NCBI GenBank assembly: GCA_950022655.1
Contig: OX465588.1
Location: 26,087,525-26,151,524, forward strand
From: Alentia gelatinosa
Lineage: Eukaryota > Annelida > Polychaeta > Phyllodocida > Polynoidae
Reading direction: 5' to 3'
Length of the DNA stretch: 64,000 bases
The notes below the pieces were generated by a model that ran no database searches, was not told the origin of the DNA, and saw only the letters and a program-made list of their open reading frames with translations. A program made the translations under genes and the position numbers. Positions 1 through 12,357 of the stretch are shown here, in pieces (position 1 is the first letter of the stretch; each line of letters opens with the position of its first letter).

Positions 1-16
1 AAACGTATAACAGGTG

Positions 17-121
17 GAAAAAGGTAATTTTAGTGGGAAAACAGCGAATTTGGTTTATGAAGATGAGGGATACATACATCTGCTCCATGTATTTTATAAA
101 GTAATTGTGGTGCTTGGAGTA
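17..121. repeat. Dispersed repeat E, copy 1
   Basis: About 105 bp match 19,916-20,024 almost base for base (shared words include gggaaaacagcgaatttgg and gtaattgtggtgcttggag). Copy 1 runs straight into a Tourist-like MITE at a TAA trinucleotide. Copy 2 reads on into unrelated sequence after the same trinucleotide. Function and full length are unknown; the left end may lie outside the window. Confidence 0.75.
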
Positions 122-380
122 TAAAGCCTGGCGTGCACCTAGCACGATATGGCTCCGATATGGTCTACGATGGACCTCCCGATGAAATATTAAAATCGCG
201 TCGGAAGGTCACCTATAATCGGGGCAGTTGATCACCTCTCTGAGATTAGAATCCATTGTTAAAGGGCGTCTACAACCTGGTCCCGATGAAAAACCTGTAT
301 GGTAGGTTGTCTACAATTTTGACTTTTTGTATCGGAGTCTAAATTTCTATTGTATAGTAGGTGGAGGCCGGGCCTTAGGG
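122..380. mobile_element. Tourist-like MITE family A, copy 1
   Basis: A terminal-inverted-repeat element with left end agcctggcgtgcacct and right end agtaggtggaggccgggcc, flanked by TAA on the left and TTA on the right. The interior carries the family words 'gatatggctccgatatggtctacgatg' (split here), 'cgcgtcggaaggtcacct' and 'tcggggcagttgac', which recur in copies 2, 4, 5, 8 and 9. There is no coding capacity, so this is a non-autonomous DNA transposon. TAA/TTA target duplications with a GGCC-starting TIR fit the PIF/Harbinger (Tourist) group. This copy is among the more diverged. Confidence 0.8.
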
Positions 381-1982
381 ACTGACCCATAATGCTCATA
401 TATGATGGTTGCATTAGCGACGTGGTCGTTAGGCAATAGTCTATTGTATATGAAACCTGAAGTGGCGATGGAAAATTCAACCGAACATTCCCTTTTTGAT
501 ACAATTACAGGCCCGCCAGTCCTACCACGATACAGCATTACACACATGACCATAGTATTACAGACTACTTCATCTTCACCACAAAACATAGCAGGAGCGC
601 TGCAGTCCATAGGGAAATTGGTGAAAAATAGAATGATTTTACAAACGAATCCTAACTTTATTCCATGTATACCAGAAACACCTCTTGGGAATTTCGTATT
701 ATGGTCAATAGTGTGAGAGCTTTCACATAAATCCATATACACGTAGGTTTGAATGTCAGGGATCGGGTGTAGCGGTTCCCAGGGGGGTGAATCGGGTGTG
801 GGCGTGGTGATTTACCGCTGTGGTGGGCGGGATGTGGGCAGGGGTGCGGATCACCACTTGCTCTTCCAGAGCAACAATTAAAAACAATAATCAGGGGGGA
901 CCTGGGAATCCAGGGCACCCACGCGTGCCACTTCAGGGGGCATTGGACAAGTTTGCCCGGACCTCGGAAATCACCCAAACCTTTCATACCGCATACGGTC
1001 CACCACACATCCATCCAGTCCACTCTCAACCACCATTCATAATCCTGCCGCAGACTACCACAGTCTAGAGTAATACATCTCAACTCCCTAGAAATCTCCC
1101 ATGATCATGATTACAGTCAGCCACTCTTGTATCTGCTCTCTGCACAGAGAATACATCGCTGCTACTTGATAATAAAATATTGCTGTCCACATGTAGAATA
1201 ACATTATCTGATTTAGTTTTCAAATGATTTTTTACTAGAAATGCCATATCAGTAACAACAATCCGGTAATAACCACGTTTACTGCCCATTCTCTCGCCAC
1301 TGGTCCACCTGCCACGTTTATAACCATGATGTATTTAATAAAGCAGTACAGCCGCGCCTATTATAACGCTAGATGCTGGTAATTTGTTTTCAGCAATAAG
1401 ATACCCGCTGCAATTTGTTACAGGCAATGTGACACTCGCGCAGATAATAGTAAAAAAGTGGTGAAGTGACAAGAGAAATAATGGCGGTAATTGGTGATTG
1501 CTAAATGAGAAATGTTTATTTGCATCGAGCTGTGTTAATCATTACCCGCACATTTCACCCATGTGTATTGTTACATTTGTGTCGAGTGCTCAGCCCATGG
1601 TCGTGGATAATGAAGAGGAAGCATTCCCTCTCTCTCTATATTTTCAAAATGCTTAAATTTGGAAATTTGGTAGAATTTTATCAAGTGGCTATAAAAAAAT
1701 AATTGATGGTTTTGTAGACAGGCAGCGGTGAACTACGAGCATTAACGAGTGTATTACCACGTCAACCTCGAGCCGCCTGTCCACAAAATCATCATTTTTA
1801 TATCTAGCATTCATCTTTATGAATGGATTAAAGCAACAAATTGCCACATCATAGGGTCTGCTACATCTATCAGTCAGCAGACTGTTTCTGCCCATGCAAA
1901 ATAGACACAAAATCTATCAGAATTGTATTTTCCTGTAAAGCGGTTGACACGCCTACAAATTTAATTGGAATTGCATTTTCCA
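381..1982. other. Non-coding stretch, no supported gene
   Basis: Short open frames occur on both strands. The longest (347-742 and 658-1083 minus; 402-716 plus) overlap each other or run into the MITE, and none shows a recognisable domain or convincing splice sites. A 69-codon minus frame at 1,080-1,289 has ordinary amino-acid composition and might be an old exon or transposon remnant, but I recognise nothing in it. No RNA gene is visible. Confidence 0.5.
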
Positions 1983-2162
1983 AGTGATTCTTGCCCCTCC
2001 TGGGGAATTCGTCGGCGACCATGTAGGATACCCAACGATTATGTACCGGGGCATAATCGTGTCACCCCTGTTTCTCCACAACTCGTGCGGTTATGTTCCA
2101 CCCCCCGCTGTTAGGGGAATTCGTCGCCGACAAATTCCCCTCCTGGAGGGGCAGTAATCACT
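1983..2162. mobile_element. Foldback element (inverted repeat)
   Basis: The left arm aagtgattcttgcccctcc, followed by tggggaattcgtcggcgac, pairs imperfectly with a right arm of gtcgccgacaaattcccc, then tcctggaggggcagtaatca. About 180 bp long with arms of roughly 35-40 bp and no open frame, so it looks like a short MITE or foldback element. I see no second copy in the window. Target duplication is uncertain. Confidence 0.65.
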
Positions 2163-2308
2163 GGCGCTTTTAGACCAAACATGTTAGAAATTTTCTACTG
2201 GGACAGGGGGCAGGGTAGCAGAATAACACTCACCCAGTCACATACATATCCCATTGATGGCAGTTTTCCATTTTTCTAAGGAAATCTTTATTTTCATTTT
2301 TAGTTTAG

Positions 2309-2597
2309 ATAAGGCCCGGCGTCCACCTACTACGATAGAATCGTAGACCTCCCGATATGGCACCGATGCAAAATGTCAAAATCGGTGCCATATCGGGAAG
2401 GTGCAAAATCGTAGACATCTGTCTAGACAAGCCAATCCACCACGCATTGTATGGGGTTTTTATCGGTGTCTAATCGCAGAAACGTGGTCAACTGCCCCGA
2501 TATTAGGTAACCTTCTGACGCGATTTTTATTTTTTATCGGGAGGTGCATCCTAGACCATATCAGAGCCATATCGTGGTAAGTGGACGCCGGACCTAA
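2309..2597. mobile_element. Tourist-like MITE family A, copy 2
   Basis: A near-complete copy: TAA, then ggcccggcgtccacctacta at the left, and gtaagtggacgccggacc followed by TAA at the right. The identical TAA on both sides is the expected 3-bp target duplication. Inside are two sub-palindromes (gatatggcaccgat / atcggtgccatatcgg), so the whole element can fold over nearly its full length. No coding frame. Confidence 0.85.
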
Positions 2598-2934
2598 CTC
2601 TCTTTCTTCTTGTCTGAAACAGAGGTTTAATGTAGTATGAACTAAGCCTCATTAACATGGATAATACAGCTGTTCGAACTTTCCCACACACCCTATTCCA
2701 TGTCAAACATGTAAATGTTTTCCATCCAAGGCAGTAGATTCCACGTGGTAGATATTTCCTCTTTCTGATTTAGAGATAATTATTTTAATATTATCATAAT
2801 AGAAGATACAGATTTTCTATAAGATACTGTTTCCCACCATACAGGCATCAAGGAAAATCCGTTGGCGACTAGAAGAAGGGCGATTCCCGGCGAATGTTGT
2901 CCCTTTCGCATCGCCAGGTGGGTCACCAGTTAAA

Positions 2935-3012
2935 GGGGGCGTCCACCTACTACGATTTTGGCATCGGGAGCGTGCTTAATGGATCAGTTTTTTCCGACGC
3001 AATCTACAATGC
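2935..3012. mobile_element. Family A MITE fragment, copy 3
   Basis: A left-end fragment: aaagggggcgtccacctact, then acgattttggcatcgggag, with a weak match to the 'ccgacgcaatc' interior word. The right end is missing. Old or deleted copy. Confidence 0.55.
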
Positions 3013-3185
3013 ACACCAATGCACAATGATGACCTCCTAATGGAAACATGTATCGCAGGCTGCACTACAATATGGGCAATCTGCATCGAAATGCATCGAG
3101 AGGTCTTCAGTTTCTATCGTAGTAACAGGACACCCCCTCTAGTCCCTGACGAAGGCCCCACCTCACTCTACACCCCTGCTGTGCG

Positions 3186-4205
3186 ATTTCTACCCCTGAG
3201 GGAGGTGAGAGTTGGGTTGTGGGTGGACAGGAGGGTGGTGAGAGTCACGTTGTGGGTGGTGAGGTGGGAGGTGAGATTTGGGTTGTGGGTGGTGAGGTGG
3301 GAGATGACAGTTGGGTTGTGGGTTGTGAGGAGGGAGGTGTCAGTCAGGTTGTGGGTGGTGAGGAGGGAGGTGAGAGTCGGATTGTGGGTGGTGAGGTGGG
3401 AGATGACAGTTGGGTTGTTCGTTGTGAGGAGGGAGATGACAGTTGGGTTGTGGGTTGTGAGGAGGGAGGTGTCAGTCAGGTTGTGGGTGGTGAGGAGGGA
3501 GGTGAGAGTCGGATTGTGGGTGGTGAGGTGGGAGATGACAGTTGGGTTGTTCGTTGTGAGGAGGGAGATGACAGTTGGGTTGTTGGTAGTGAGAAGGGAG
3601 AAGTGAGTCAGGTTGTTGGTGGTGTGGAGGGTGGTGAGAGTCAAGTTCTATGCAGTGAGGCAGGAGGTGTGCGTTGGGTTGAGGGTGATGAGAATTACGG
3701 TGAAGATGAAGCTGAATGTCGGGTTGTGGGCAGCGAGAAGGGCAGTGAGCGGCGGGTTGTGGGCGGTGAGAAGACCGGTGAGGAGGGAGGTTAATACTGG
3801 GTTGTGTGCAGTGAGGCGGGAGGTGTGCGTTGGGTTGAGGGTGATGAGAATTACGGTGAGGATGAAGCTGAATGTCGGGTTGTAGGCAGTGAGAAGGGCA
3901 CTGAGCAGTGGGTTGTGGGCAGTGAGAAGAACGGTGAGGAGGGATTTTAATGCCGGGTTGTGGGCGGCGAGGAGGGCGAAAAGCGGCTGGTTGTGGGTGG
4001 TGAGGAGGGTGGTGAGCGGTGAGAAGGGCGGTGAGCGGCGGGTGGTGAGTGGTGAGAAGGGCAGTGAGCGGCGGGTGGTGAGCGGTGAGAAGGGCGGTGA
4101 ACGGCGGGTGGTGAGCGGTGAGAAGGTCGGTGAAGAGGGAGGTTAATGCTGGGTTGTGGGCGACGAGGAGGACGGTGAGCGGCGAGAAAGTCGGTGAGCG
4201 GCGGA
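3186..4205. repeat. G-rich minisatellite, 33-bp unit
   Basis: A tandem array of degenerate 33-bp units built around 'ttgtgggtggtgaggtggg', with 'agatgacagttggg' variants. Between about 3,340 and 3,590 four units (132 bp) are duplicated as a block, giving higher-order structure. From about 3,660 the units diverge to 'gtgagaagggcggtgagcgg' types. Because 33 is divisible by three, long frames stay open in several frames on both strands (for example plus 3,019-3,606 and minus 3,168-3,644). These are composition artefacts, not genes. Strong G/C strand asymmetry. Confidence 0.9.
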
Positions 4206-6146
4206 TGTGGACTACATCACGGAAACAATGACAGCAGCGACACCTAGCGCCTGATTAGCACACCAGCATCATTTCCTGATACAAATTGCGCTACGAGCAA
4301 ACGACTATTTGTCCTAATAAGCCGGCCGACAACCAGCGGTGGGCGAGAAGAGAACGAGATGAGGCGAGAGCGATGGGCGATAATAGCGGAAAGTGCAAAT
4401 CCATTATATCCTAACGGCAAATTAAACTGAAACAGCGGGGCTCGTGCCTGGGAGAGATCGAGGTGTGAAATGCAAAAATGGGAGACGGCAGGCCGTTTTT
4501 TTCTGAGAAGCTGAATCATCGGGGCGGGGGCTTTTTAGGGCGCGCAAGTGGAGGGAAGGAGAAACTGGTTTGGAGGTTGTGTTTACATGACGGCCTCTGT
4601 TATAAACGCTTTGTTGTTCTGCATGTTAAACACGTACTTTATGAGGCAACATGTACGGTACGTTGATTCCATCCAAATTGTACAGCGGTGCGTTTTCTCT
4701 TGCGAAAAAGTACGCTTATAACTAGGACGAGTTCGCAGTACGCATTATGCTGATACTTGAGGCACATGTTTGGAGTTAAATTTGGCAGCCTGATGACTGT
4801 TTTTGTGTGTGATAAATATAAAAAAACATTATTGGCCGAAAAGAACGCCATGATACATGGCAAACTTAAAAAATTTAGATTGCAAAAATGACACAGGACG
4901 AAATTTAGATTTAACGATAATTAAATGTCGTTAAATCTAAGGTTTCAGCCTGTATAAAAAGCGAGACAAGCTGTTCACATTCCAGATACATTGCAGTACA
5001 AAAACAATGCAGTTCATTGCTACTCGATATAGAAGCTCATGTATTTTAAAGTCCGAAAGTGATACATTCTTTTAAACGCATGGAATGTAGGGTTATAATT
5101 GAATGTTTCACAATTAATTCATCTGCGAAAGAATATGAAGAAATATGGACTATAAATGTTTAACATATTACCATTTCTATTACAGTGTCACAGTTGAATG
5201 TCCCATTCAGAATAGACAAAAACTGAACATAACGTATTAGATCTTTGTTCACCATGCAGGACAGATCTCGTACAAACCGCCGCCCCTCTTTTGCCGCTTG
5301 TCTTACCCCATCAGCTCACCTAATTATAGTTGTGGACGTGAATCATGGCATAATCTAGACATCAGAAAAAAAGTCTCGAACATCTCCGGGTTTTAATCAG
5401 GCAGAGACTTCACAGTGTCTCTCTGTAATTAACATGAACGCCCGTCGTGTAGCGGAATATTTATAGCTATAGAATATCCTTATCCTATGGTAATCACAAA
5501 GAATGGCCACCAAAGGTCCCACCATCTATACCTGACGCTGCTGTTTCTTAACCTACATGGGGGTCATAAAAATGTCATCGGCGTTCATAGGGTGTCTGGA
5601 TTGTTTTTTTCCAATAGCATTCAATACCGACCAATATGTGATGCCTATACATGTATACTAGGAGCTAATGATATTTCCATTTACAATGGATGAGCGCTGT
5701 ATTTCTAAAGTACAGTAGCTTATCACATAACGACCACTTAAATAACTATTTACAAACATTATGGCTTTGTCCCAATCCTTTTTGCTGTATTTTCTGTTTA
5801 GATTACGTTGGGTATTATATATCATGATATGATAAACTTGCTATTATGACTACATCGCTGAAAGACCACTTCTCTCAATACCTAAATGTAAAATTTCTTA
5901 AACACTAAAACAACCATGAAAATTTCATGGTTTGACTATATAATAGATGATAATATGCTTATTATCTTTTGTTTTATTAGATTTAAGTGAAATTATTAGA
6001 TGTTGCTGCATTTTAAACAATTTCTGTTTCAAGTCAGTCATTGACAACAAAGATACATTTACAAAACTCTAATAATACAAACTTTATATGAATAAAGATT
6101 ACATAATCATTTTGAAACTGATTAAAGTTAATCATTTTAGTGGCCT
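4206..6146. other. Non-coding stretch, no supported gene
   Basis: Mostly AT-rich unique sequence with a moderately GC-rich patch at 4,206-4,560. Small frames only, none with recognisable content. The stretch 5,700-6,120 is strongly AT-rich. No structured RNA or clear repeat is recognised. Confidence 0.5.
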
Positions 6147-6400
6147 TTATTCATCATCAAATTTAGTTTGATAGTTTAGACAGCTATTTCTGATAAATTC
6201 TTTCTCTTTGCATTTAAATAGGGGATAGGTAGGTATTGACCTATAATCAGCTGGCAGGCGATTCCAATGCATGGGACATTTATAGTACATAATTCTTATA
6301 GGAATAACCTTTGTTTGGTCTATGTTTACAGAAGAGCGCATGGGTGAATAACTGGTCAAACAGGTTTTCTGGCTCTGCATTTAGAGAGTGTGTCCCATCA
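6147..6400 (-). pseudogene. Non-LTR retrotransposon 3' fragment
   Basis: A minus-strand open frame contains HWNRLPADYRSIPTYPLFK followed by a Lys-rich stretch. This matches the conserved C-terminal end of CR1/L2/Jockey-type reverse-transcriptase ORFs, in which a W-N-x-L-P motif precedes S-I-x-x-F-K. The polymerase core is missing, so it is a short truncated remnant. Family knowledge supports the class; the exact clade is not resolved. Confidence 0.6.
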
Positions 6401-6671
6401 GAAACCAGTATGCTAATGCTAAATAAAGACCAAGGCAAACACGATTAGGTGCAGCACCTGTATTAGCTGTGACTTGCCCAAATTGTATGACATATATGAG
6501 TAGTATTGAATGTGTATTTAGTCAAATCTGGAATGGCTTACCAATAATAGTAAGACAAACACCGACACTGAAGTCAGAACAATTTATTGTTATGTGAATA
6601 TAATCTTGATAAAGAAATTTTGAAAAAAACTAGTAAAACACCTAGTATATAATAATTCACTAAACCCTTTC

Positions 6672-6772
6672 TGGCAGGATAATGCCATATGGCATTCCCC
6701 TGGCCATGACAGGACAATACCATATGGCATTCCCCTAGCCGTGGCAGGACAATGCCATATAGCATTCCTGTT
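6672..6772. repeat. Tandem repeat, ~35-bp unit, about 2.8 copies
   Basis: Units of the form ggacaataccatatggcat followed by tcccctagccgtggca repeat three times with point changes, the last incomplete. Each unit has a palindromic core, tgccatatggca or a variant. Confidence 0.8.
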
Positions 6773-6779
6773 TGGAATG

Positions 6780-9656
6780 GATCAGTAATGCTGTAATTTT
6801 TCCTTTCTAACTTTTTGAAAAAATATCGGAGAATTATGAGAATTATACGACATACTAGCCTAAGTGTTGCCAGTAAGTCATCAAAATATCGGAAAGTTCT
6901 GATTAAAAAATACAGATTGACTGCGATTTTCTAAGTTCGTTATTTCATCTAATAACATTGACTACAAAAGTGGGCCTTACAAAGGCCACATTTGGTTTTG
7001 GTATCTGCTGTAGTATGGGTATATGGTGAATGATGTGTGGCTCTTGAAGGGTTATGCAAGTCTATGGTCAAGTCTCAGACGCAAGGCTGGCGCACTGGGT
7101 CAAAGGAGGGAGCACTGATTTTATAGCTCTCTGCAAAGTGGGTCTGATTACCACATACTCAATTGTGTCCCATCGGATGTGACACTTTGATTACAGTGTA
7201 TTTAGGTGTGTCCCATCAGACCTGAACATGTATATAGCATATTTAGTCATTATCATCATCTAATAGTTTCCTTTTCTAGTAGCAGATGAGAGTATCCATA
7301 ACTAAGTGTCTGCTATTTAATGACAGGATTGATATAGTAAATATTTTGTCACCAAAAAGACTATAAAATAAAAGTTCTATTTTTAGGAACCAAGTCAGCA
7401 GTGAGGTAGGGATATGGTCAGACCGGGATACTGGACACCTGCCCATTTCACCAGGCCTTCATATTTTGTGCATGGATAGTGAAGTGTTAGCTTCTTTGCA
7501 GTAAGCTGAAACCCTGTGTGAGCATTCTACCCTCTAGATGACGTATATGAGCGCGATTTCCCGCGCTCAAAAAGACGCACACACAACCCACATTTTCCTT
7601 TGTCTGGTCTTCTTTCCATATACATGCACACGTTTTGTTTATTGACTATTTGTGACAACCTATTCATGTAAAGAAAATATATTACACGTACTCTCCCGTA
7701 GTGCAGAAAACTACGTCAGTATAAAATTGTGAATGTTTAAAATTGTGAATGCATAAAATTGTGAATGTCATGAATTAACTGCGCGTTGCGCAGAAATGAG
7801 ATGATTAGAAGGAAACTCATGAGATCAAAATAACTTGGTTTGTACTCAACCGAGTCTGACCGCAGAGTCATTCACGTAAATGACTGCGGTCAAATGAGGT
7901 GGATTACAGACCAAATTGTTTTTATCGAGTGGATTCCTGAATTTATTTCACCCTGTATAACATTATCAATAAATGTTAGGGGTAGAACCACACAAAACCA
8001 GACTCGTTCCGTTTCCATTAAAAAGGTTTTATTGATGATAGTAGATGAATACAGGCAGGCTGATGTGATGAGTGATAGATGGTGATGATAAAAACTCGAC
8101 GTTTCGACAAATTGATTTGTCTTCATCAGGAGCATTAATAGATAAAATAAATCACCTAATTAGCCATTGAGTATTGGATACACTACTTTCACGGCCGTGG
8201 AGTATGAGTTCCTAACGTTAAGCCTATGGGGAAAAATACACGGCTATTGGGCTCGGCTGGGTTGGTCCTCTCCTCCTCCCTTCCCACTCACCAGTAGCCT
8301 TCTGCCTACAGGGAACAAGTGACTGTCACAATCATAAATCACACTAATGGAGGTGGGGATTATCACTCTTCCCTGGAGAGGTGTAGCTTCATTGCATGCT
8401 TCCCTGCCATTTACAGAGCGGGGCGCAGCATGGCAGATATTCTGTGTGTGGATGTTTTATGTACACATGCACAGTACTATCAAGAAGTGTCACAAAATTT
8501 CACAAGATTGTTTGTATGGGATACATTATCTTCACGGAATGATATCATAGAGCAAAACTGAGTAATGTCTGTAGCGGAAGACAATGAACACCATGCAAAC
8601 AATCATTTGTAATTGAGTTTAGATATTATCCTACCCCGTTACATATTTTAACCTGGTATGTCACACGTCGCATATAAAAATCTTATGGTGTGCCCGTGGC
8701 ATACAGTCACACCATGTTAAGTCTATGTGGATTTATATGAGGGGTATGAGGATATATCACGAATTTGCCAAAGCTGTCAAGTACCCAGCAAAGCATATCA
8801 CTAAGTGTTTGCAGAGGCAGTAAAATACTTGGAGGAAGAAGATGGCCTGGCGGATGGACCGACAACAATCATATTTTGTATATTTCTGATTTACAGAATC
8901 GCTAACACAGAATGGCGTGTATGTTCATAATACACCTGTTTATTGCTTCTGAAACGCTAAATTATCGACAAACCAAACGTATAATAAACACAGGGATTTA
9001 CTCAATATACAAACGTGACACCATAGCCTACAGACAGCGGCCCATATTGTAGTGAAGGTTAATTCCCATAGGTGACCCCTAGCTATGAGCACTAGTCTTA
9101 TCCCTGAGAAAATTTACTCTTCAAATATTCAAGGTGTGGAGCTCAGCAGTCTGGTTATTTCTGAGGGTTCCTTGAAAGGCACTGTGGAATAGGTTAGTAG
9201 TCAATGGCTATCAGATGTCCGGAAATGCAGTATAAGTCTGTGTAAATAATTATATATTTGAGTGAATATCTTCACACGCCCAGTCTGCACAAATAGAAAC
9301 GGCCACAGTAAATCAACTGCCGGTGAGACAGGGTCGGCCCAAGGAGATGAAGGCTGTCACTACCACAGAAAATACACAGTTTCACCCCATCCCCTCGTGC
9401 CCCTTGCGCACGGCTCGTTCCTGTGACCTCGGTGACCTCTGTCCTCGGGGCTCGACGATCCGCCGCCCGGCACAGAACGCCGCCTGATTGCCCGTCAGCT
9501 TCCGCCGACTAAATCAGATCCGGGCCAAGGTCAGATTACCGGGCGCCGACCCGACTCGACCTCGGCCTCAGGTGGCCCAACAGTTCTCCACATGCCCGTC
9601 TCCCCTGATCCCCTATATAACGATACTTTTCCCCCAATATAACTTCCCTTTCCCTT
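6780..9656. other. Non-coding stretch with repeat fragments
   Basis: No convincing coding region. A fragment of dispersed family D is at about 8,189-8,240 (gtggagtatgagttcc, gttaagcctatgggg). A short palindrome, gagcgcgatttcccgcgctc, is at about 7,550. The segment 9,330-9,600 is GC-richer with CpGs but shows no clear promoter motif set. Small ORFs near 7,840-8,135 and 8,319-8,561 have no recognised features. Confidence 0.5.
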
Positions 9657-9657
9657 A

Positions 9658-9752
9658 TGGGGCCATCCATAAAGTACGCTCGCACTGGGGGGTGGACGGG
9701 TGTCACAATTTTTTAAAAGAAATTCTGCGTACATACTTTATGGATGGCCCCT
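9658..9752. mobile_element. Short MITE with 'ggggccatccataaagtac' ends
   Basis: Perfect-looking terminal inverted repeats, ggggccatccataaagtac on the left and gtacatactttatggatggc then ccc on the right, surround about 50 bp of G-rich and A/T-rich interior. I recall closely similar 'GGGCCATCCATAAAGTACGT' inverted-repeat units from many invertebrate genomes, but could not check this. Flanks suggest a TA target duplication. No coding capacity. Confidence 0.8.
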
Positions 9753-9814
9753 ATACATGTATGCCATACGTCTTTATATAGCCTATTCTACCTATACCCT
9801 TTCAGCTTGATAAT

Positions 9815-10205
9815 CACTTTTGTCTTCTTGTCTTCATATTTCCCTTAATGTACCTTCATTTCTTTTACTTATTCCCTTTTACCTCTCATCTCTTTCTTTG
9901 ACCTCGTTCTCTCTATCGCCTTCTACATCTCCTCTGCATCTCCTTTCTGCTACTCCAATTATAACTTTTATCCCCTCCATACTTTCCCTTTTCCATGCGA
10001 ACAAAATCCCTTGTGTCTCCCCTTCTCTCCAACCCCTCCTCATAGTGCTCCCGTCATCAACACCTAATGGGCTTTCCCTCTTTTTCCCTCATAGCATCCT
10101 GTTTCCCTGTAATCGTTCAATCCATCTCTTCCCTATGTGCCAGTCCTCGCTCGCCTTTGTAATCATCCCATGCCGTCCCCTTTTTGTAGTTTGCTCTAAT
10201 TCTCC
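9815..10205. repeat. Pyrimidine-rich low-complexity tract
   Basis: An approximately 390-bp C/T-rich strand with many tcccctt, ctcttt and ctctct words. The 135-codon plus frame here is open because of composition and has no domain. Similar pyrimidine-rich stretches precede dispersed repeat G at about 11,990 and 41,220, so this may be part of a repeat family. Confidence 0.55.
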
Positions 10206-10229
10206 AGTGCGCTCCAGCTGGACCTAGGG

Positions 10230-11985
10230 AGGGGAACTTTCAGAAGCATTTCGGACTGAACACAGGTAAGTAAAAATAGAAATCAGGAAGTGACTTGAAT
10301 AGTGAACAGTGAAGATTGATTGATCCAAATCTGTGCGACAAGTGAGATATGCTCCAATTGAGTAAACTACAACCTGACAGTCAATTCAATATTATTTCCT
10401 TATTGCATTATGGTTAACACCTTCATCTTCTTAGGAAATAATTACGTTAGAGTATCAACGTGTCTTTATCAACTTAAAATCGATTTTTATTTTCCTGTTT
10501 GGTAATGACATTACATGAATTGCTTTCTGGCATTATATGCACAGCTTTCCGGCATTCTTATTTTCTAGAGCACAATGCTTAGTCTAAAGGATATTCGAAA
10601 AAATATCACTGAGCTATGACTATCCATTTAAAATCAGTTTCATGTCAGTATTGCCCTAAAGTTAACTCCTATATTACTCCAATTGCATCAAAATTAAGGA
10701 GTCAGCTATTGATTACCGGCACACTGTGCTCCCGACAAGATTCTGTGTAACTGTCCTACCAGAGGGAAAAACAAGGACCTGCTGACAGCCTGTGACAGCT
10801 TGGAGCCTTCGTATAATGATTATTCATAGAAAGTAGACTTGTACAATGTATACTAGACATTGTCGTCCCTTCATGGCAATGTTTCATTATGAGAGAAAAA
10901 TAGTTAGTTGGCCTACTAAGCACATGATCTGCCTTATTCACTACCAATGTATTTGCGTTGGTTCTGGTGAATGTCACCATTATTTTACTGCTTCGAGAAA
11001 GGCGGTAATACCCGCATAAGTATACTTCCTTTTTTATACACATGACAGATTTTTATCAATATCGTGCGTATAGGTAAGCCTCATAATTCATTGATACCAG
11101 CTTTTCATATTCCATAGTCGTCCCTATAATATAATATATATACCTGCCACGCATCGTATAGATCTGTCATGAAAACATGATGAAAACTCATAACGGATAG
11201 AGTTATACTGCGTCCCATACGTTGTCATGTGACCCTCTGAGTGGTCACGTGATCCGCAGAGTCTGGCGGTGGGAGGTGGGGGAGCGACGTGACGGTCCTG
11301 GCCAGCAGACAGGTGGGGCTGCAGGTGTGGATCCAGGTAAATACAGGTGAGGCGGGAGTCACGACACGGTCATGGGAATGAGACTGAGGCTCCTCTCTTC
11401 TACATCTATAGCAGCGAGTCCTGTGATGAAAGTCCAGGTATGATTAATGAAAAACGTACTTACCTATTCATAAGTTTCAATCTTATTGTATCTCTTATTG
11501 TGGACATCGTTGACTGGATTGATATATCTTATTTTTTAATGTAGTCAGGAAAATGAATGAACACGGGAATTGCATATCAGGAGAAAGGAAATTCAGCTAC
11601 TAAACGAGGTAAAACGAATACAAATAAGATCATTAAGGCCCAAGTATTTCATAATATGCTGTGCGACATGGCTCATTGCAGTTCTTACCAGATTCCCCAT
11701 TGTTGATCAATATTTTCGTAGTTTCTCATACCATTTCTCTTGCTGAGTCATCATTCTCCATATAGCTTCCCTGAATATGTTTTGCCTATCCATGCGATCG
11801 TAAGAGTTGGTTGATAATTGAATAGTACAGCTAGGATACAAATCAATATCTTCACACAATGCACCGGGAATGTCTGAGGTTAGTAAGGTAACATCTTAAG
11901 GGATCCAGCGAAGTAAAGGACATCTTCATAGACGTCAAATCATTGTGTCTGTGATAGCGCCATCTAATAAGAGAGTACTACTACT
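10230..11985. other. Non-coding stretch, no supported gene
   Basis: AT-rich, with scattered small frames only. A GC-richer patch at 11,215-11,345 contains the E-box-like tcacgtgatc and a run of G-rich sequence, followed by caggtaaataca at about 11,335. It could be a minor transcription start region, but nothing downstream looks like an exon. Confidence 0.45.
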
Positions 11986-12039
11986 ACCTGTGCTCCCTCA
12001 ACCCATTCCCCCTCACTTTCCGTCTCTACATCAACACAT

Positions 12040-12110
12040 TCCTCCCTAGACTTGCTCAAGTCTTTGATTATGAATATTCATTAAATGATTAAACAAAATC
12101 GGAATACAAT
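12040..12110. repeat. Dispersed repeat G, copy 1
   Basis: Contains tagacttgctcaagtctttg followed by attatgaatattcattaaat. The same module recurs at 41,405-41,460, in reverse complement at 52,243-52,305 and 57,155-57,215, and in reverse complement at 63,045-63,105. A C/T-rich leader precedes this copy and the 41-kb copy. Confidence 0.65.
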
Positions 12111-12165
12111 TCATTATAGTATGTGTCCTTCTCTGACTGGCCCATGAAACTGTGTCACTCAGAAG

Positions 12166-12357
12166 GGGTGGAGGGATAGGATACTATGGAGAAACCAAAC
12201 AAGAGTTAGTTGTGTTGTTGTTTATCGCATGACAGCAAGATCGCATATTACTGCTCTCCGCTTCGCCTTGCACAGTAATACGCGATCTTGCCGGAGTGCG
12301 ATAAACAATAACACGACTAACTCGAGTTTGGTTTAGAATTTATCCTACACCGCCCAT
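12166..12357. mobile_element. Long foldback/hairpin element
   Basis: Left arm: aaaccaaacaagagttagtt, then gtgttgttgtttatcgcatg and agcaagatcgcatattactg. Right arm: cagtaatacgcgatcttgc, then gagtgcgataaacaataac and acgactaactcgagtttggt. The arms pair over about 60 bp with few mismatches around a loop of about 20 bp. An outer, weaker pairing (ggataggata / tatcctacacc) extends the structure. No open frame. Confidence 0.75.

Noticed and set aside
3019..3644. Long open frames on both strands (195 and 158 codons)
   Set aside because: They run through the 33-bp minisatellite; openness follows from the unit length, and the peptides are pure 11-residue repeats.
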